NCBI RefSeq assembly: GCF_933775445.1
Contig: NC_065878.1
Location: forward strand, 17,495,395-17,559,394
Reading direction: 5' to 3'
DNA: 64,000 nt
DNA from: Argentina anserina
Taxonomy: Eukaryota > Streptophyta > Magnoliopsida > Rosales > Rosaceae
How positions within the stretch are numbered: the first letter of the stretch is position 1; each line of letters starts with the position of its first letter. Below the pieces are notes generated by a model, which was not told the DNA's origin, searched no databases, and worked only from the letters and a program-made list of their open reading frames with translations. The translations under genes and the position numbers were made by a program. Below are positions 23,164-34,614 of this stretch, one piece after another.

Positions 23164-23832
23164 CTGAAAGATTAAAAAAAAAAAACTGAACTTTAGGCCT
23201 TTGTTTTTGACACCAACTGATTAGTATTGAAGTGCCAAATAGTACAATTATAACATGAAACAGATACGTTACATACGTAGAAGGAAGAAGATAATTGGGT
23301 TACCAAGACGACGACGGAGGGCATTGGGTTTGGAGCAGGGAGAGTTCTGTGTGTGTGGGAAAATCTGTGCTGCGGTGTGAAGCTCTGAGAAGTGTTGTAT
23401 AACGGCGTCGGCTTTAGTGTCCACCCTCGCTCGTTCTCCCCTCCTTTTTAATTTTATTTTCTTAATAACATGCCGGTCTTATTCATTGCTTTCTCTGAAC
23501 CTTTTAACTGTAAGTACCTCCCGATTTGCTAGACTTTTTCTCATAATAGAAATCAAACTATATATAAGAATGATTTTCTGTACTACAAAAATGTGAGGGA
23601 TTTGACCATACCAAGTTACGAGCAGAAAGTATCCAGAGGAATAGCTCGTTGGCATGAGCAACATCATATAGTTTGTGGCATTCATAAGAGGCCCAGGAAA
23701 ACTTCTCTTTGATAGTAATCACCTCGATCATCCACAAAGCTGGATTACGAACCGAAATACAATCTTTATCTTCATTTGTCCTTGAAGGAAGAGGGATGCA
23801 AACTTGGCAATAACAAGTACCAAGTAGCTTAA
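23164..23832. other. 5' flank of the GTE1 pseudogene
   Basis: Positions 23290-23440 are GC-richer and probably correspond to the former 5' UTR of the GTE1-type gene. The rest up to the duplicated segment shows nothing recognisable. Confidence 0.4.
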
Positions 23833-25070
23833 TCTGTTCATACGTGCTGGCTGTTCCACAGTTGCATGTCCGATACTTGCATCAGTGAGAGCTCCAGTGG
23901 CAAAGGAGGAATATGAGAAGAGTTGCAGGAAGAATCAGTCATCGACCATGGCCATCACTTACAGAAATCTAACTAGTGTACGTGCTCCTTAGCCCCAGCC
24001 TTTTCAAAAGTTAAATGGAGTTTCTGGAAACTCAAATAAATGCCATGACAATGCAGAAAATGGCAATAAGGAGATATACACAAAAGTTAAGAAAACATTG
24101 GTTGGATACTTAGATGTCAAACAGAGTAAGAAACTAGCTAAAACACTTTCAAGATATTAATGGATAGTGAGGAAACATGCAAGTAAAACTGATTCAACTG
24201 AATTAGCAGGGGCTATAGCTAGTTTGTCACCTTGCAAAGATGCTGCATTCCCTGCCGCTGATTAGTACACAAACGACTCTACATGTCTTTTTTTTTTTTG
24301 AAGTAGGGCCAGAACGGCAGCCCTAGGTAATTACCATTAGATGTCTAGCTATGACCTTCCAAATTTTGTGAATCTATCCACAATGCCAAATCGTATAGCA
24401 TACACAAAACAAAATCAACTATATATAATTTCAGCAAAGCAGGAATCCGTTTGAAATAGAGAGGGCACGAACTGATGTTGTTGCAAAAATAGTTAATGAG
24501 AATACGGGGTATGGACTTGGAGATATATGCAAAGCCCTTTGATGAATACCATGCTAAGTAAACTATTGAGCAAATACATTCACAAAAAATTGAGCAAAGT
24601 ACCGTTTTGTTTCTTCTGGATCATAGTTGATCATGAAGAGGAAAGTTTCAAACGGAAAACATCCATCTCAGTAAGACTGAATTTAGCAATCCTGGAATCC
24701 TTTAACTTTTTCAAATCACAACCTCATACTAAGCACACTGCTACTGTGATTACTATGGAACTGATAATTCTCACAACAGAATTGAAGGGCACTGTGTCAG
24801 GACTGAGAGTCTCAAACAACCTAAACAGTAACTGCAAAGCATCAATGGTCTTAAACAGTTGGAGTCAGGTACTCTATAAGGGAAGACTATTTTCATTCAT
24901 TGGTTTCTGACATTTCTCAAACCCTGCTCCTGATTAATTCACTGACCATGATTTCCAAGGTATATAAATCCATTGACAATGCCAAATCGTATAGCATACC
25001 CCAAAACTTTATGGCAAGTATTCAGCAAAGCAGGGATACCATTTGAATTTGAGCAAAAACACAATTGGGT
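23833..25070. repeat. Diverged segmental duplication, copy 1
   Basis: Matches 25929-27212 in the same order and orientation. Shared markers are TTCCACAGTTGCATGTCCGA (near 23853 and 25947), the block with GTTTGAAATAGAGAGGGCA (near 24450 and 26498), ATATGCAAAGCCCTTTGATG, and a final block around GCAAAGCAGGG. Several small indels shift the offset from about 2095 to 2143 bases, so the copies are old. Non-coding as far as I can see; probably introns and flanks of the modular-exon family. A TTTTTTTTTTTGAAGTAGGGC insertion near 24290 is private to copy 1. Confidence 0.8.
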
Positions 25071-25928
25071 ATCAACGCCTTGGTGCCTGTGTCATGGTAA
25101 TATTGTTAGAGGTGAATGGACAATGATGCGAGTCAAACCCGAAAATCAATTACATTGCCTCATATCAGTAGTGCGAAAGTAAGAGCAAACTAAGATTTTA
25201 CTTTTTGGAGATATCACAAGTTGCTTATAAACGAAATTGATCTCACCTAGAAAATAGAAATCACAAGTTACTTCAAAACACAAGTCAATGAAATTCCAGT
25301 TAATCTCCTCACAGAATGAAAAATAAATGACAAAATCATAACAAATTTGCAAATAAAAAGATTGTATAAGGAAAGAGAATGGAGATGGGTGAGAGATCTC
25401 CCAGGCCAGAAAGATAGGCAGGGAAGTTGCCTAACTAGCAATCGTACTATGCATCAAAAAAGCTCGAATAGTTTTTTTTAGAAGGTACTGTAGAAACAAA
25501 ATTAAGTATGCTGGTTGAGGGCTGGTAAAGGTCCCATCAGAAACCAATTGTTCACACTGTTTCTTAAACCAAAGACTAAAACAAGAACTACTATAAATTC
25601 ATCTTCTTCAACACAAAAATCCAAAGAAAACCGGCAGATAATATTCGTCGATAACCTTATGAAAGTATAAGTATAAAGCTTACACTCAGCCTCCTCATCA
25701 GGGGTGTACTCGTGCAGGTGCAGACACATGCCAAGTAAAGAAGGCATAGCAACTGCTTCAGAAAAAAATAAATACCAATAGTAAGCTGTTAGCATTACTA
25801 CAAACGGTAAACAAGATAACTTACATGCAACAAAAAGAGAGGCATACATGAAACATTGTTAGAAATGAATGGGACATTTCGAATTCAATACAAAGAACGG
25901 AATGATTTATACATGAGAATGGAGGTAT
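25071..25928 (-). pseudogene. Fragment related to the modular-exon family (locus B)
   Basis: On the minus strand a cassette exon at about 25682-25758 follows TTTTTCTGAAGCAG and encodes VAMPSLLGMCLHLHEYTPDE and EAE before GTAAGCTTTATAC. It is clearly related to exons at 18157, 18653, 47.3, 47.9 and 48.6 kb. Flanking sequence such as ATTAAGTATGCTGGT and CAGAAACCAATTGTTCA (25503-25556) recurs near 46771-46820, so the intron and flank were copied too. I find no start exon of the MAS..RR..K type nearby, hence a fragment. Confidence 0.55.
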
Positions 25929-27212
25929 CTGTTCATACGTACTAGCTGTTCCACAGTTGCATGTCCGATACTTGTATCAGTGACAGCTCCAGTGGCAAGG
26001 AGGCATATGAGAAGAGTTGGAAGAATCAGCCATGGACCGCGGCCATCACTTACAGACTTCTAACTCGTTTCCTCCTTGGCCCCAGCCTTTTCAAGTAGTT
26101 GAATGAAGTTTCTGGATATTCGAATAAATGCTGTGACAATGCAGATAATGGCTACAAAAAAGTAAAAAACACTGGTAAGATACTTAGATGTCAACAGAGT
26201 AAGAGACTAGCTAAGGAACTTCCAAGAAATTAAGAAATTAATGAAAAATGTGGAAAACATGTAAAAAGTAAAACTACTGAATTAGCAGTGGCTATAGCTG
26301 GTTTTTTGGATTAGTACCCTGCTGCGCTACCTTGCAAAAATGCTGCATACCTGCTGCTGATTAGTACACAAACGAGTATACATGGCTTAGATGTCTATGA
26401 TCTTCCAAGTTGTGTGAATCTATCCACAATGCCAACTCGTACAGCATACACCAAAACTTGACTAAAATCAACTATAATTTGAGCAGAGCAGGATTCCGTT
26501 TGAAATAGAGAGGGCAGGAACGGATGTTGTTGCAAAAATAGTAAGGGAGAACAAGGGACATGGACTTGTAGATATATGCAAAGCCCTTTGATGAATGCCA
26601 TGCTAAGTCAACCTTGAAATAGATCAAATACATTTACCAAAAATTGAGCAAAGTACCGTTTTGTTTCTTCTGGATTGTAGTTGAAGAGGAAATTTTCAAA
26701 TGGAAAACATCCCGTCTCAGTAAGAGTGAATTTAGAAATCCCATAATCTTTTGAATTTTTTTCAAATCACATCCTCATATCAATTAAGCACACTGCTACA
26801 TTACTGTGGAAGTGATAATACTCACAACAGGATTGAAAGATACTTAGTTAAAACTGAGGATCTCAAACAACTAAACAGATACAATGTTCTTGGTGCAACT
26901 TGGATATTGAAGAACTGGGATTCAAATGGCTCCATACTACAGCATGTAGTCCTATTATTCATAAATATAAAGATAGGAATGAGTAATTGACAGTGATATT
27001 AGCTTGTACATAGTTGGAGAGTACCTGGGAAGAGTCTTATTCATTCATTGTTTTCTCAAACCCTGATTAGTTCACTAACCACGATTTCCCAGGTATTTAA
27101 ATCTATCGACAATGTCAAATCATATAGCATACCCAATGCTTAACTGAAAAGCAACTGTATATTTCAGCTGAAGCAGGGCACCTTTTGAATTTTAGCAGAA
27201 ACACTAGGCAAG
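25929..27212. repeat. Diverged segmental duplication, copy 2
   Basis: Counterpart of 23833-25070. The copies are separated by the fragment with the cassette exon, so the arrangement is a tandem duplication with a unit of about 2.1 kb in which only one cassette exon is still recognisable. Confidence 0.8.
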
Positions 27213-28254
27213 AATTCAGCAAGCAATTTCAAAATGGACAATATCAATCTCAGCAAGTGCTTAATCCCAGAATGTTTCAATTCCAATATCAATTCAAATG
27301 TTTCCTTTTAAAACCATCAACCAATTGAGTTTACAAAACTTGGAAACTAGTGAGATTCATGAATCCAATCCCACAATCACCGTTTCAATCTGAACTTGGA
27401 AATAAATCGTGATTTTTGAATCCAGAAATAAGCAATTACCTTAGTTTCAATCAGTTGCCAATCGTGGAAGTCGGATCGGAGGCTTTTCCGGCGACGAAAC
27501 CGGGGGAAGAGCAAGCCCCTGTTCTTCAAAGTTCGTTACAGAGAGAGAAACTAACTTCTTGGGTTGTAATCCGCTGCATCAATGCTCTTCTGTTCTCTCG
27601 AAAAGACCGTATGCCCACACTATTTGTTTCCTTGTACGCAGATGAGGTAAATAGTTAGGGGTATTTTGGTCACTTAGCATCCTCCAAATTTATGACTATA
27701 TCTGTTGAGGGTCTCTGCTCTAATTATTCATATTCATATTTCTGCATTTTCTCTCTCTCTGCCTTCAAACTTGGTTCTTCTCTCACTAGGTCATGTTCAT
27801 CCTTGAGGAGCTATATGGAGTTATATGTTCCATATGTGCATGAGGCTTATGATGTGAATCAGCTTGTGAGATTCATGAGATGGTTTTGGTTGAGGGAAGA
27901 TGACTACATCTTGCATGTACACTCAAAACGGATGTGCATCTTTCCTCAGCCTCAAAGATCTCAAGAAATTCTCGTAGTATTGTCAATCAAATATGGTGCT
28001 CCTTGGTTGGTATGCCCCTTTTTGGTTCAATTCATGTTTTCATGTGATTTTTTTAATTTCATAAACTATATGTTTCGATTAAGTTTATTTATAGCCTATT
28101 GCTTCTAGTCTAGCATTATTTGAGCACTGATTTGGCATCTTATGAGGATTAAACTTATGTTGATTTAGCCTGTAACTTATTTGAAATCATAAGGAGAAAG
28201 TATGATGAGTGTCTCATTTTTCGGCATATGCTTCAAGTTTCATTGATAAACACA
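27213..28254. other. Unassigned stretch with one possible exon
   Basis: A GC-richer block at 27465-27600 could be a 5' UTR or first exon on either strand. At 27692-28108 there is a plus-strand open frame of 138 codons whose middle (EAYDVNQLVRFMRWFWLRED, then SIKYGAPW followed by GGTATGC) has the look of an exon ending at a GT donor. I recognise no family and cannot support a gene model. Confidence 0.3.
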
Positions 28255-28535
28255 CTTTGGAAGGTGCTTCAAATTTCACATTAATGAACATTCAGATCTA
28301 GTACTGTGTACTTTATTCAAGTAATTTGAGTTTGAAAGCCAAGTTTCTCTGCCTCGGGCAATTTGGTAATTTCTCCATGATATTTTTCATCCTCTCTCTC
28401 AAATGATATCTAATTTGTAACCTAATCATCATGTCTTTTAATGCTTCAGCTTCCTGAGCCGAGCTCTGCGAATCCTTTTGATTCTGATAGAACCATTTCA
28501 AAAAGATATTTTCAGTTCTTTTGAGTATCAAAAAC
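28255..28535 (+). repeat. Partial duplicate of SPT5-like gene exons 8-9
   Basis: This piece copies about 32215-32575 of the downstream gene: CCAAGTTTCTCTGCCT then GGGCAATT, the intron, and GCTTCAGCTTC...CCTGAG with CCTTTTGATTCTGAT. It has small deletions, including loss of the acceptor and first bases of exon 8. It lies about 3.8 kb upstream of its source in the same orientation, so it is a non-functional partial tandem copy. Confidence 0.85.
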
Positions 28536-28970
28536 TTTAATCCATTTCAGAATTATATATAAGGGTTTTCAAGGTTTTTGAGTAAGTGACTTTTTCCCAA
28601 TCCCAAGTCGTTTTGTGTTTTTAGGTGATGAGAGTGATTTAGGGTTTTCCAATCCTAAAGATCCTGTCATCTAGAAAGTGTAAGTGTAAAATGTCGTCTA
28701 AATTCATTTATTTGCCTAAAATCCCCAATTCACTTTCATTATTTTACAAAACAAATTGTTCAATTATTTACCCGCGCAGTAATCCGTAATGTGTATCAAC
28801 TATCCACCAGTACAGGTAGTGAGGTAGTTAATAGTTATTTCACCTCTCAGTAAGACAGTAACCATTTACCAGAAAAGGGGCCAACGTAAATTACGCACAA
28901 ATAGCTCACTGGCACCAACACACAATTTTGCCTGCAGAGATTCGTCACTATTATTCAGTACCAAAAACCA

Positions 28971-29008
<38 letters not shown>

Positions 29009-29076
29009 GTTTCCAAAAAAAACCAGAGGAAGCTCAGGCGTTGTAGCTCTGAGAAGACCCTCGCATTGTGGTGAAG
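28536..29076 (+). promoter_or_regulatory. Upstream region and 5' UTR of the SPT5-like gene
   Basis: AT-rich upstream DNA, then a (GA)n tract at about 28976-29005 immediately before the coding start at 29077. GA-rich leaders are common in plant 5' UTRs. No specific factor site can be named. Confidence 0.4.
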
Positions 29077-32000
29077 ATGGACAAAGGGAAGGCGATTGCA
29101 GGAAGCGGGTCGTCCGCGGCCGGAAATCGCAAGCTCGGCGCTGACAAGTCAGGCGGTGGAAGCCGGAAGCTGAGGAACCCCGGCGTTCTCCCGTTCTTCG
29201 AGCACTCCATGGACGGTACAGTCTCTCTCTTCCCCCTCTCTCTCTCTCTCTCCGACGTTGTTTTTTGGCTTAGGCGTTTCGAATTTTAAGGGCCTCGCAC
29301 ATCGATTTTGCTTCTAGCTTGCTCTGTATATGTGATTAGTCATTTTCTGTGAGAAGTTTGTTCTTTCTCTTTGAAGTTTTGAAATGCTTGATTCTTGTTT
29401 GTTTTAACGAAAATAGGGTTTGTCTGTAGCCTTTTTGAAGTAGGGATTCTTGTTTGTTTTAACGAAAATAGGGTCTGTCTGTAGCCTTTTTGAAGTAGGG
29501 ATGGTTAGAAATGAGGGTTTCGGAGTGTTTGTTTGAGCTTAATGGAGTGTGGTTTGCTATGGATTTCGACGATACTCGCCTGCGATTGTTGAAGCTCTTC
29601 TAGGCCTTATTTGGCTTAATCGAGGCCCATTTGAGGCCTTCGACCGCTTTCGCCTCATTTCCTGTGGACCTGTCTTTGTGTATCTGTGTCTTTAGTGATG
29701 AGAGTGATGTTGTTTTGAGTAAATGGTTAAGATTTCTTGTCATTCTGGGGATTGTGTGAAGGTGTGCTCTGTATGCGCTAGTGAAGTTGCGTCTGTTGCA
29801 TGCAGTGCCGCCAGTGTGATATGTATGTGGAATTATAAGGGTGAGCGATGACTAATGTTTGATTGTTGGCATCGGCCGTTTATCTCGTGGGAGAAAGTCA
29901 GCACCTTTGCGGTAGGTTTTCGAAACTTTTAAGCTTAAATTTATGTAAACATTTGAGTGTGATGATTTACTAGCTGCATATGAGGTTGCTGCATGTAAAA
30001 AGATATTACACTAATGTGCATGTCTCGATGCTTATTTTGCAATTGAAATATAAATGATGATTACATCTATGGTAGATATTTCTGTGAAGTATTTCATTGT
30101 TATTATGGCTTAACATGCACTTTATGATATAAACTGTACTTTGTGGTGTTAAGAGTTCTTACCAGCACAATGTACGGATGTGTACAAGTATCATCATAGC
30201 AGAAATTTTATTTCACATATGAAATCTGTATTCGCATTGGCCTTTTCTCTCAAAATACAGATTTTATGGAAGAAGGTGAAACTGACCCCGTAGTCAACAG
30301 TGAACCTGAGAAAGCTCATATCCCTCCATTTATTCCTAAAGATGAGGTTGTGGATGAGGAAGAATTTGAAAGAATGATGGAAGAACGATACAGAACTGCT
30401 TCTACCTATGTGACCTACGCTGAAGATAATTATGAAAAGAAAAGATCGGTTGATGGACCTGTGCTTGAGCCTTCTGCTAGAGATCCCATTATATGGAAAG
30501 TAAAGTGCACGGTATGCATCAAATCTTTCTTTGCCTGTAGAATAAACCACAATCTTTTTTTACTCAACATTTTGGCTGCAGGTTGGGTGCGAGAGGCACT
30601 CAGCTTCTTGTATTTTGTGTATATCACTTTCAAGTTAGTATGACTATAGTAATGATGTTATTCTTTCCCCATTCAGGATGGGAATTTGGGTGCTCTGGGT
30701 TTTGAAGATTTCACATTATCACCTAACTCCCTTCTTTATCCAAAAGAGCCATGGCAAGAAAGGGAAAATAATTGTATGTATGATCTTTTATGCTTTGTAG
30801 TAAGTTTTCTACTGTGATAAGTGGTTTGTGAGTCAGGCTGATAAGTTTTTTGGACTGCAGTCAATCAGGGCGATAGTGATGGTCTGTTCTCAATTGGTCA
30901 AACTTTAAGAATTAATGCTGGTCCATTAAAAGGATACCTCTGTCTTGTTTTGGCCATACACTGTGCTGATATCACTGTTAAGCTTGATTCTCAGCAAAGG
31001 GTTCTTACAGGTTTGTCTATCTCACTAAAATGCCAGGTGTTGTAGTTTGGCTGCTTGATCCACTGGATTTGGGTCTATTGGTAGTTGTATTTTATTTTTT
31101 TCAACATTCTGCAGTTAAAGCTGATCATCTTACAGAGGTTCGTGCAAAGAGCTCTGCCATGCTTAGGTACTTCTTTCATCCAATGAATCATTTGTGTCAC
31201 GATGTTGATTACCTACTGTCTTTCAAAACATTTACTGATGTAATTTAGTCTCTGTCAGTGAGGATCCAGAGTCCAACTCTCTTAAATTATTTGATTTGCT
31301 TGGTGAAGGAGGCTCTCAAGGTGTGTATATCTTGGAAAGATGTTTTCTGCTTCATTTGATTTGTTAGTTCATTGAGCTAGTTGTAGGACACTGTTCTCTT
31401 GAAGGCAGTCTGACATGCTGTGCTGTCTGACTAACTGTGAATCCCGACAGCTCAATAAAAAATCTAATAGAATATATCAGATTAACAGTTCAACCACGCC
31501 ATTCTAGATTGCTTCTTTGTCACCAAGTCCTTTTTGCATTCAATTTTGTTTTAAATGTTCAAGTTGTATGTTTATGAATATTGATGTCCTTATTGTACTT
31601 GCAGATGGGACAGTTCAAGCTGGGACATCAGCTGGGGGTGAATGGTGGAATGCTGGAGGGTCATCTGGTGAAAGGTTACATTTCTGTCCTGTCTACTAGT
31701 GCACTCAATGTATTCTTGATACCTTTTTATGCACTACATCATTGAATGCCTTGTATTCAACTGGTTGGAACTTTAACATGGAATGTGGGTGCATCACTAG
31801 TTTCGCTCAACGATCTCAATGTTTCCTTAGAATTGTTAACAGAAGTTGGCCATAATTTTTGTCTGTACAATTGTCTACACTACAATTCAAGTGACTAAAT
31901 GTATAAAGTAGTATCACGTGATAAAACACTAAGAATTCATTATTGGAACTCCTGAAAATTCGGTGGCATACAAATGTTCCATACACTGACTATCTTGAAA

Positions 32001-34614
32001 AGTGGGATAAATGTCTGGTGACAATGGATATACCGTTTTTGCAAACAGATACATCAAGTTACCATTAGAATGATATTCCTGAAAACACTTTGATGTTACT
32101 TTTTTGTGTGTTTATTTAAGATTGTCCTTAATTAGTCCTATTCATACACGTCGGGCTAGTCCTTTAATTTTTCTTGGATAAAACCACCTTGGTAAATAGA
32201 CAAATTACTAGATCTTGGAAAGTGCTTCAAATTAGATTGTGGCCATACTGTACTCAGTGTAGTGATAGATATCCAGATCTAGTACTGTGTACTTTGTTTG
32301 CTAACTTTGAATTTGAAAATATTAAATGACCACTTTCTTGCAGGAATGCTTGGCCAAGTTTCTCTGCCTTGGGCAATTCGGTAAGTTTTCATCCCACGTG
32401 TTATTTTTTATCCTCCCTCTCTAAAAAAAAAACAAAATTGTCTTAATGTGTGTGTATTTGATTTGTAACCTAATGTCTGTTGATGCTTCAGCTTCAACCT
32501 GAGTCGAGCTCTGTGAATCCTTTTGATTCTGATGGAAATGGTGCTAAAAAAGGTACTTTCAGTTCTCCAAGTCTCAGAAGGGCAATGCCGTTAATAAAAA
32601 GTTTGACTCTTGTCTGGAGATGTTCATTTATCTTCTATTATAACTTGTGGATGTAGAATATAGTTTGTGGGAGAGGAACGTGGCTTCAAATAACAACTCA
32701 TCTTGGGGCGCTAAAGTTACGGATGACATCAGTCTTTCTGACACTTGGAAAAAAGCATCCTGGGGATTAGCAGCAGCAGTGTATAACAAGGATCAATGTA
32801 CTGGGTGGGGCAAAAGCGACTGTTGGGGTGCTAAAGTTGGATGTGACAGCACTTTGTCATATTCTTGGAAAAAAGCATCAGAACCTGCTAGTTCGTCCTG
32901 GGTTGTTGCAGCAGCAGTAGTAAACAAGGATCACGGTTCTGTCTGGGGCGGTAACGATAGTCAGAAACCAAGTGTTGATGATAGTGGTGACGGAGGTTGT
33001 GCTTGGAATAAGCCAGCTGGAGGTTCTTGGAGTATACAAGCTGGAGGATCCTCCTGGGGTAAGCAAGTCGATTCAAGCACTGGTGACGCAGGGTGGAAAA
33101 GTTCAACTTCGTCGGTAGAGAATCAGAATGGGAGCTGGAGTAATGCAGGTGGCTGGGAAAAAGCTGAAGGTGGATCTGGTAATGATAATCAGAAAGACTG
33201 TCGGAAGAGACCAAGTGGTGTAGATGACAATAAAAGTTCATTATGGATAAAGGAGGACGGAGGTTCTGCCTGGAATAAACAAGATGGAGGCTCTACTTGG
33301 AATGTTGGTGGTCCTTGGAGTAAAGGTGGGGATCAAGTGTGTGGTCGTGGTGGCTATGGTAATGGTGTTGGTGGTAGAGGGGGTGCAGGTGGGAACTGTT
33401 TCAAGTGTGATGAGTTAGGACACATGGCTAGGGAGTGTTCTCAGGGCCGCGGCGATGGTAGAGGTAGTGGAGGTGGAAACTGTTTCAAGTGCAGTGGTAC
33501 TGGCCACATTACCAAGGAGTACCCTCAGTGTGGTGGTAGAGGAGGTGGAGGTGGGAATTGTTTCATGTGCGGTGAAGCTGGACACATGTCTAGGGAGTGT
33601 CCTCAAGGTGGAGGAAAGGGTAACGGAAAAATGGCGATACCAAAGGGAAGTACTGTAGCTGCTGTTATCTCAGATAACGTAGCATATATAGTGGGCGATG
33701 GTAGAATTTCTATGGTGGATGACAAAGAGATAGGGGGAGGTAAGGTAGTCGATATTGGTACTGGAAAATGCGATAAGGTACCTAAGATTAATAGATATAT
33801 GTTGGCTGGTAGGACGGGAAATGAGCATGTGTGTGACGCCATGATTAAGGTTATTAGAGATGCTGTAGGAGAAGAAAATAATTTTGCTCTTGCACAGCGG
33901 ACAGCTCAAGAGTTTGTTGAGGGGTGGAAGAGTGACAATTTGCCAAAAAAATTCCCCTCTCATATTATACTTGTTGGCTGGGATAACAATGGGAGCATCA
34001 TTTCTCTAGTTGGAGGGAGAGAGCCGAAGATAGTGAGGAAAAACCATGAGGTTGTGGCATCTGGACTTGGTGAACGTGATGTCAAAAATTATATAGTGTG
34101 TAAAATGAAGGAAAATAAACTCAATGGGAATGAAATTGATTGTTTGGTTGAAGCAGTAACACTGGCATGTGCAAAAGGGAATGCTAGTGGTGGTTTGATT
34201 AAGGGCGTGCGTATTAGAAATGGAGAGATGAGGGAGATTCTGGGGATTAGCCATGTTGTGGTAGGACTAATTTTCTTTTTCAAAGAGCTTGTTCCCTTTC
34301 TGAGTGATAGCATTATATGCATAAGTCATGGGATTGAGTATTGCTATAATCGTGAGAAGGAGCTAGAACACAAAATCAAAAGCACTGTTGGGAACATAGA
34401 GTTCTACCAAATCCTAGGGGTCAATATGAAGGTCAACTGCATCGTTAGATCGATTGGGTTTAAGAACTGTTTGGAAACACAAAAAAAACTTACTATGCTA
34501 CAAAAGACGAAGTTTTTGAAGAAATACACTGTTGGCCACCCTACTCAGGAGATCTTGGAGGGATTGAAACAACACTTTGTTAATTTGACAAGGAAGTCTG
34601 ATGACTTTCTTTAG
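29077..34614 (+). CDS. SPT5-like (KTF1/RDM3-related) protein fused to zinc knuckles and a proteasome-beta-like domain
   Basis: Exons 29077-29215, 30261-30511, 30677-30773, 30861-31010, 31115-31166, 31259-31320, 31605-31674, 32344-32380, 32492-32552 and 32657-34614 join into 958 codons without a stop; every junction keeps frame. Residues 1-130 resemble the KTF1 N-terminus (RNPGVLPFFEHS; EEFERMMEERYRT; DPIIWKVKCT). Residues 131-220 resemble the last KOW module (GFEDF; SIGQTLRINAGPLKGYL; ITVKLDSQQRV). About 320-530 hold at least six WG and three GW dipeptides, an AGO hook. CCHC knuckles lie at 554-567, 582-595 (last Cys is Tyr) and 608-621. About 638-830 resemble a proteasome beta subunit. KTF1 binds AGO4 and RNA in RNA-directed DNA methylation; the NGN and earlier KOW modules are missing. 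The ATG at 29077 is chosen because MDKGKA matches the family start. Confidence 0.85.
30583..30632 (+). pseudogene. Remnant of KTF1 exon 3, skipped in the open model
   Basis: After an acceptor TTTGGCTGCAG, the bases from 30583 encode VGCERHSASCIL, which matches the start of the NGN region in KTF1 (WKVKC followed by VGRER in the family). The frame then ends at a stop within about 18 codons, and its only GT (CAAGTTAGT) gives the wrong phase for the next exon. Exons 2 and 4 are both phase 0 and join cleanly without it. This marks where about 600 residues of the usual protein were deleted. Confidence 0.6.
33649..34230 (+). other. Proteasome beta-subunit-like domain within the SPT5-like protein
   Basis: Numbering from the Ser codon at 33649 (after KG): S1 T2 V3, then GDGR with Asp at position 17 exactly as in active beta subunits, and Arg19. 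After a ten-residue insertion, KVPKINRYMLAGRTG aligns with KVIEINPYLLGTMAG of beta5, placing Lys43 at catalytic Lys33. LVGWD at about 108-112 fits the family GWD strand, and NASGGLIKGVRI fits the SGGxxxxxxV helix-strand end. In the family the mature N-terminal Thr1 is the nucleophile and is released by cleavage after Gly; here it is Ser and the domain is internal, so activity is uncertain. Confidence 0.75.
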
